The notes beneath the pieces are model-generated. The model searched no databases. It was given only the letters and a program-made list of their open reading frames with translations, and was not told the DNA's origin. Both the position numbers and the translations under genes were made by a program. Below, piece after piece: positions 34,592 to 35,790 of a stretch of DNA of 35,790 bases; the stretch's first letter is position 1, and each line of letters opens with the position of its first letter. The stretch is taken from the NCBI GenBank assembly GCA_016202605.1, contig JACQOJ010000135.1, positions 1 through 35,790 of the forward strand, given 5' to 3'. This DNA comes from Betaproteobacteria bacterium (GTDB lineage Bacteria > Pseudomonadota > Gammaproteobacteria > Burkholderiales > SG8-41).

Positions 34592-34851
34592 GCGTGCCCC
34601 GGCTGATCCGGGAAAGGCTCGCGACGCTGGATCCGGAGTCGATCGAAGTCCTCGACGAATCCGGCAAACATGTCGGACACGAGGGTGCGAAAGGCGGCGG
34701 CGGGCATTACCGGCTCGTCATCGTTTCGCGCAAGTTTGCGGGTCAGCCTCTCCAGTCGAGGCACCGCATGATTTACGACGCGCTGGGCGCGCTGATGCAC
34801 CGGGAAATTCACGCGCTTGCCATCAAGGCACATACGCCCGATGAAATTTGA
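34588..34851 (+). CDS. bolA: BolA family protein
   Basis: BolA-type proteins work with monothiol glutaredoxins in iron-sulfur cluster handling, and some act as transcription regulators. The 87-residue product has the family core GGGGHYRLVIVSRKFAGQPL and SRHRMIYDALGALM, ending HALAIKAHTP. The histidines of GHYR, SRHR and HALA are typical candidates for cluster sharing. The start is GTG at 34588, overlapping the yciI remnant stop. It lies next to a parvulin gene, as in several betaproteobacteria. Confidence 0.92.
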   Translation: MSVPRLIRERLATLDPESIEVLDESGKHVGHEGAKGGGGHYRLVIVSRKFAGQPLQSRHRMIYDALGALMHREIHALAIKAHTPDEI

Positions 34852-34876
34852 CGGACATTCACGAAAGGTTTTTCAC

Positions 34877-35662
34877 ATGAGATCGAAGAAACTTCTGCTG
34901 CTGGCCACCGGGCTCGCCTGTGGCGCGCTGCTCGCCGCCGGCGCAGCAGCGCAAAGCCTAAGGGTCAACGGCAAGGAAATTCCGCAGACCCGCATCGAGG
35001 CTGCGGTAAAGGGCCGCATCGCGCAGGGCCAGCCCGACACGCCTCAGTTGCGAAACAGCGTCAAGGACGCGCTCATCAACCAGGAAATCATCGCCCAGGA
35101 GGCGCTCAAGAAGGGGCTCCACAAGAATCCTGACGTGGCGGCCGCGATCGAGATCAACCGCCAGGACATTCTGGTCAACGCTTACGTGCAGGACTACCTG
35201 CGCACACATGCGGTGACTGAAGAGGCCCTCAAGAAGGAATACGAACGCATCAAGATCCAGCTGGGCAGCAGGGAATACAAGGCGCGTCACATCCTGGTCG
35301 AGAAGGAGGACGAGGCGAAAGATGTCATCGCCCAGATCAAGAACGGAACAAGCTTTGAAAAGCTGGCGGCGGAGCGCTCCCGGGACACCGGCACCAAGGA
35401 TCGCGGCGGCGACCTCGACTGGAACGTGCCTTCGAACTACGTCAAGCCCTTCGGCGAAGCGCTTGCCAAGCTCAAGAAAGGACAGCTTTCCGATGCGCCG
35501 GTCCAGTCGAATTTCGGCTGGCACGTCATCCGGCTCGATGATGAGCGTGCCTTCAAGGCGCCCGGTTTCGATGATGTGAAGCAGAATCTGCAGCGCGGCC
35601 TGCAGCAGCAACTGGTTCAGAAGGCGGTGGCGGACCTGCGCGCAAAGGCGAAGATCGAGTAA
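34877..35662 (+). CDS. Secreted peptidyl-prolyl cis-trans isomerase, parvulin type
   Basis: A 261-residue protein with a Sec signal peptide (KKLLLLATGLACGALLAAG, cleavage likely after the AAA at about 24-26), a SurA-N-like helical region, and a PpiC rotamase domain (about 130-225) with YKARHILVEKEDEA, FEKLAAERSRDTGTKDRGGD and SNFGWHVIRLDD. It probably acts as a periplasmic foldase for outer-membrane proteins. The ATG at 34877 follows AAAGG by about 7 nt; longer in-frame starts at 34817 and 34841 overlap bolA and would bury the signal peptide. It is 25 bp after bolA. Confidence 0.9.
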   Translation: MRSKKLLLLATGLACGALLAAGAAAQSLRVNGKEIPQTRIEAAVKGRIAQGQPDTPQLRNSVKDALINQEIIAQEALKKGLHKNPDVAAAIEINRQDILVNAYVQDYLRTHAVTEEALKKEYERIKIQLGSREYKARHILVEKEDEAKDVIAQIKNGTSFEKLAAERSRDTGTKDRGGDLDWNVPSNYVKPFGEALAKLKKGQLSDAPVQSNFGWHVIRLDDERAFKAPGFDDVKQNLQRGLQQQLVQKAVADLRAKAKIE

Positions 35663-35671
35663 CCGCGCGCG

Positions 35672-35790
35672 CTAGAAGACATTGTTGACCGCGGTGATCT
35701 GCGGAAAGCGGTTGCGCACAAGCCGCTCGACCACGTTCTTCAGATCGAGTGTCGCGCGCGGGCAGCCCGCGCAGTTGCCCTTGAGCCGCA
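35672..35790 (-). CDS. NifU-like C-terminal domain protein (5' part outside the window)
   Basis: The minus strand, read from the window edge to TAG at 35672, gives RLKGNCAGCPRATLDLKNVV then ERLVRNRFPQITAVNNVF. The CxxC motif (CAGC) and surrounding residues are those of the NifU C-terminal scaffold domain, which carries a labile Fe-S cluster. Only the last 39 codons are present. It is convergent with the parvulin gene, with 9 bp between the two stops. It could be a stand-alone NfuA-like protein. Confidence 0.85.
   Translation of the reverse strand, partial: RLKGNCAGCPRATLDLKNVVERLVRNRFPQITAVNNVF

Overview
The window looks like a chromosomal segment of a high-GC betaproteobacterium. The evidence is the dksA, pnp-rpsO and truB-rbfA-infB-nusA-rimP arrangement, the tripartite tricarboxylate (TctAB) transporter genes common in Burkholderiales, and a yciB-yciI-bolA-parvulin run. 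The species cannot be fixed from the sequence alone.

Layout. Positions 1-230 hold tRNA-His(GTG) and tRNA-Arg(TCT) on the minus strand. dksA (+) converges on pnp (-) at a shared hairpin. Positions 1003-9525 are an information-processing block on the minus strand: rimP, nusA, infB, rbfA, truB, rpsO and pnp in transcription order. It has a good sigma70-type promoter followed by a terminator-like hairpin in the rimP leader. An IS630-type transposase remnant lies just upstream of that promoter.

From 10202 to 15977 (+) is a 2-oxoacid dehydrogenase cluster (E1 alpha, E1 beta, lipoyl E2). It is interrupted by a decayed toxin-antitoxin pair and an MmgE/PrpD-family gene, and no E3 is present. From 16202 to 19405 are a persulfide-dioxygenase-like/rhodanese fusion, a polysaccharide deacetylase-like protein and a divergent amidohydrolase. 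From 20054 to 28419 (-) is a carboxylic-acid catabolism or transport cluster: a ThDP enzyme, TctB, TctA, an NAD-IDH-like dehydrogenase, a ketopantoate-reductase-like protein and a LeuC/LeuD pair. Divergent from it is acnA, followed by a D-2-hydroxyacid dehydrogenase-like flavoprotein. From 33164 to 35662 (+) is msrB, a small unknown gene, yciB, an internally deleted yciI, bolA and a secreted parvulin. The window ends inside a NifU-like gene on the minus strand.

The most unusual layer is non-coding. Three families of short dispersed palindromic or inverted-repeat elements sit almost only in gene-gene junctions. One family, about 135 bp, lies between the two E1 subunit genes and between leuC and leuD, and one of its arms supplies the leuC stop codon. 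Gene decay is visible at single-base resolution in two places: a toxin with one in-frame TAA, and a yciI gene that has lost its middle but keeps overlapping start and stop signals with both neighbours. No CRISPR array, prophage or complete insertion sequence was seen. Functional names rest on recognised motifs in the translations; no database search was possible.
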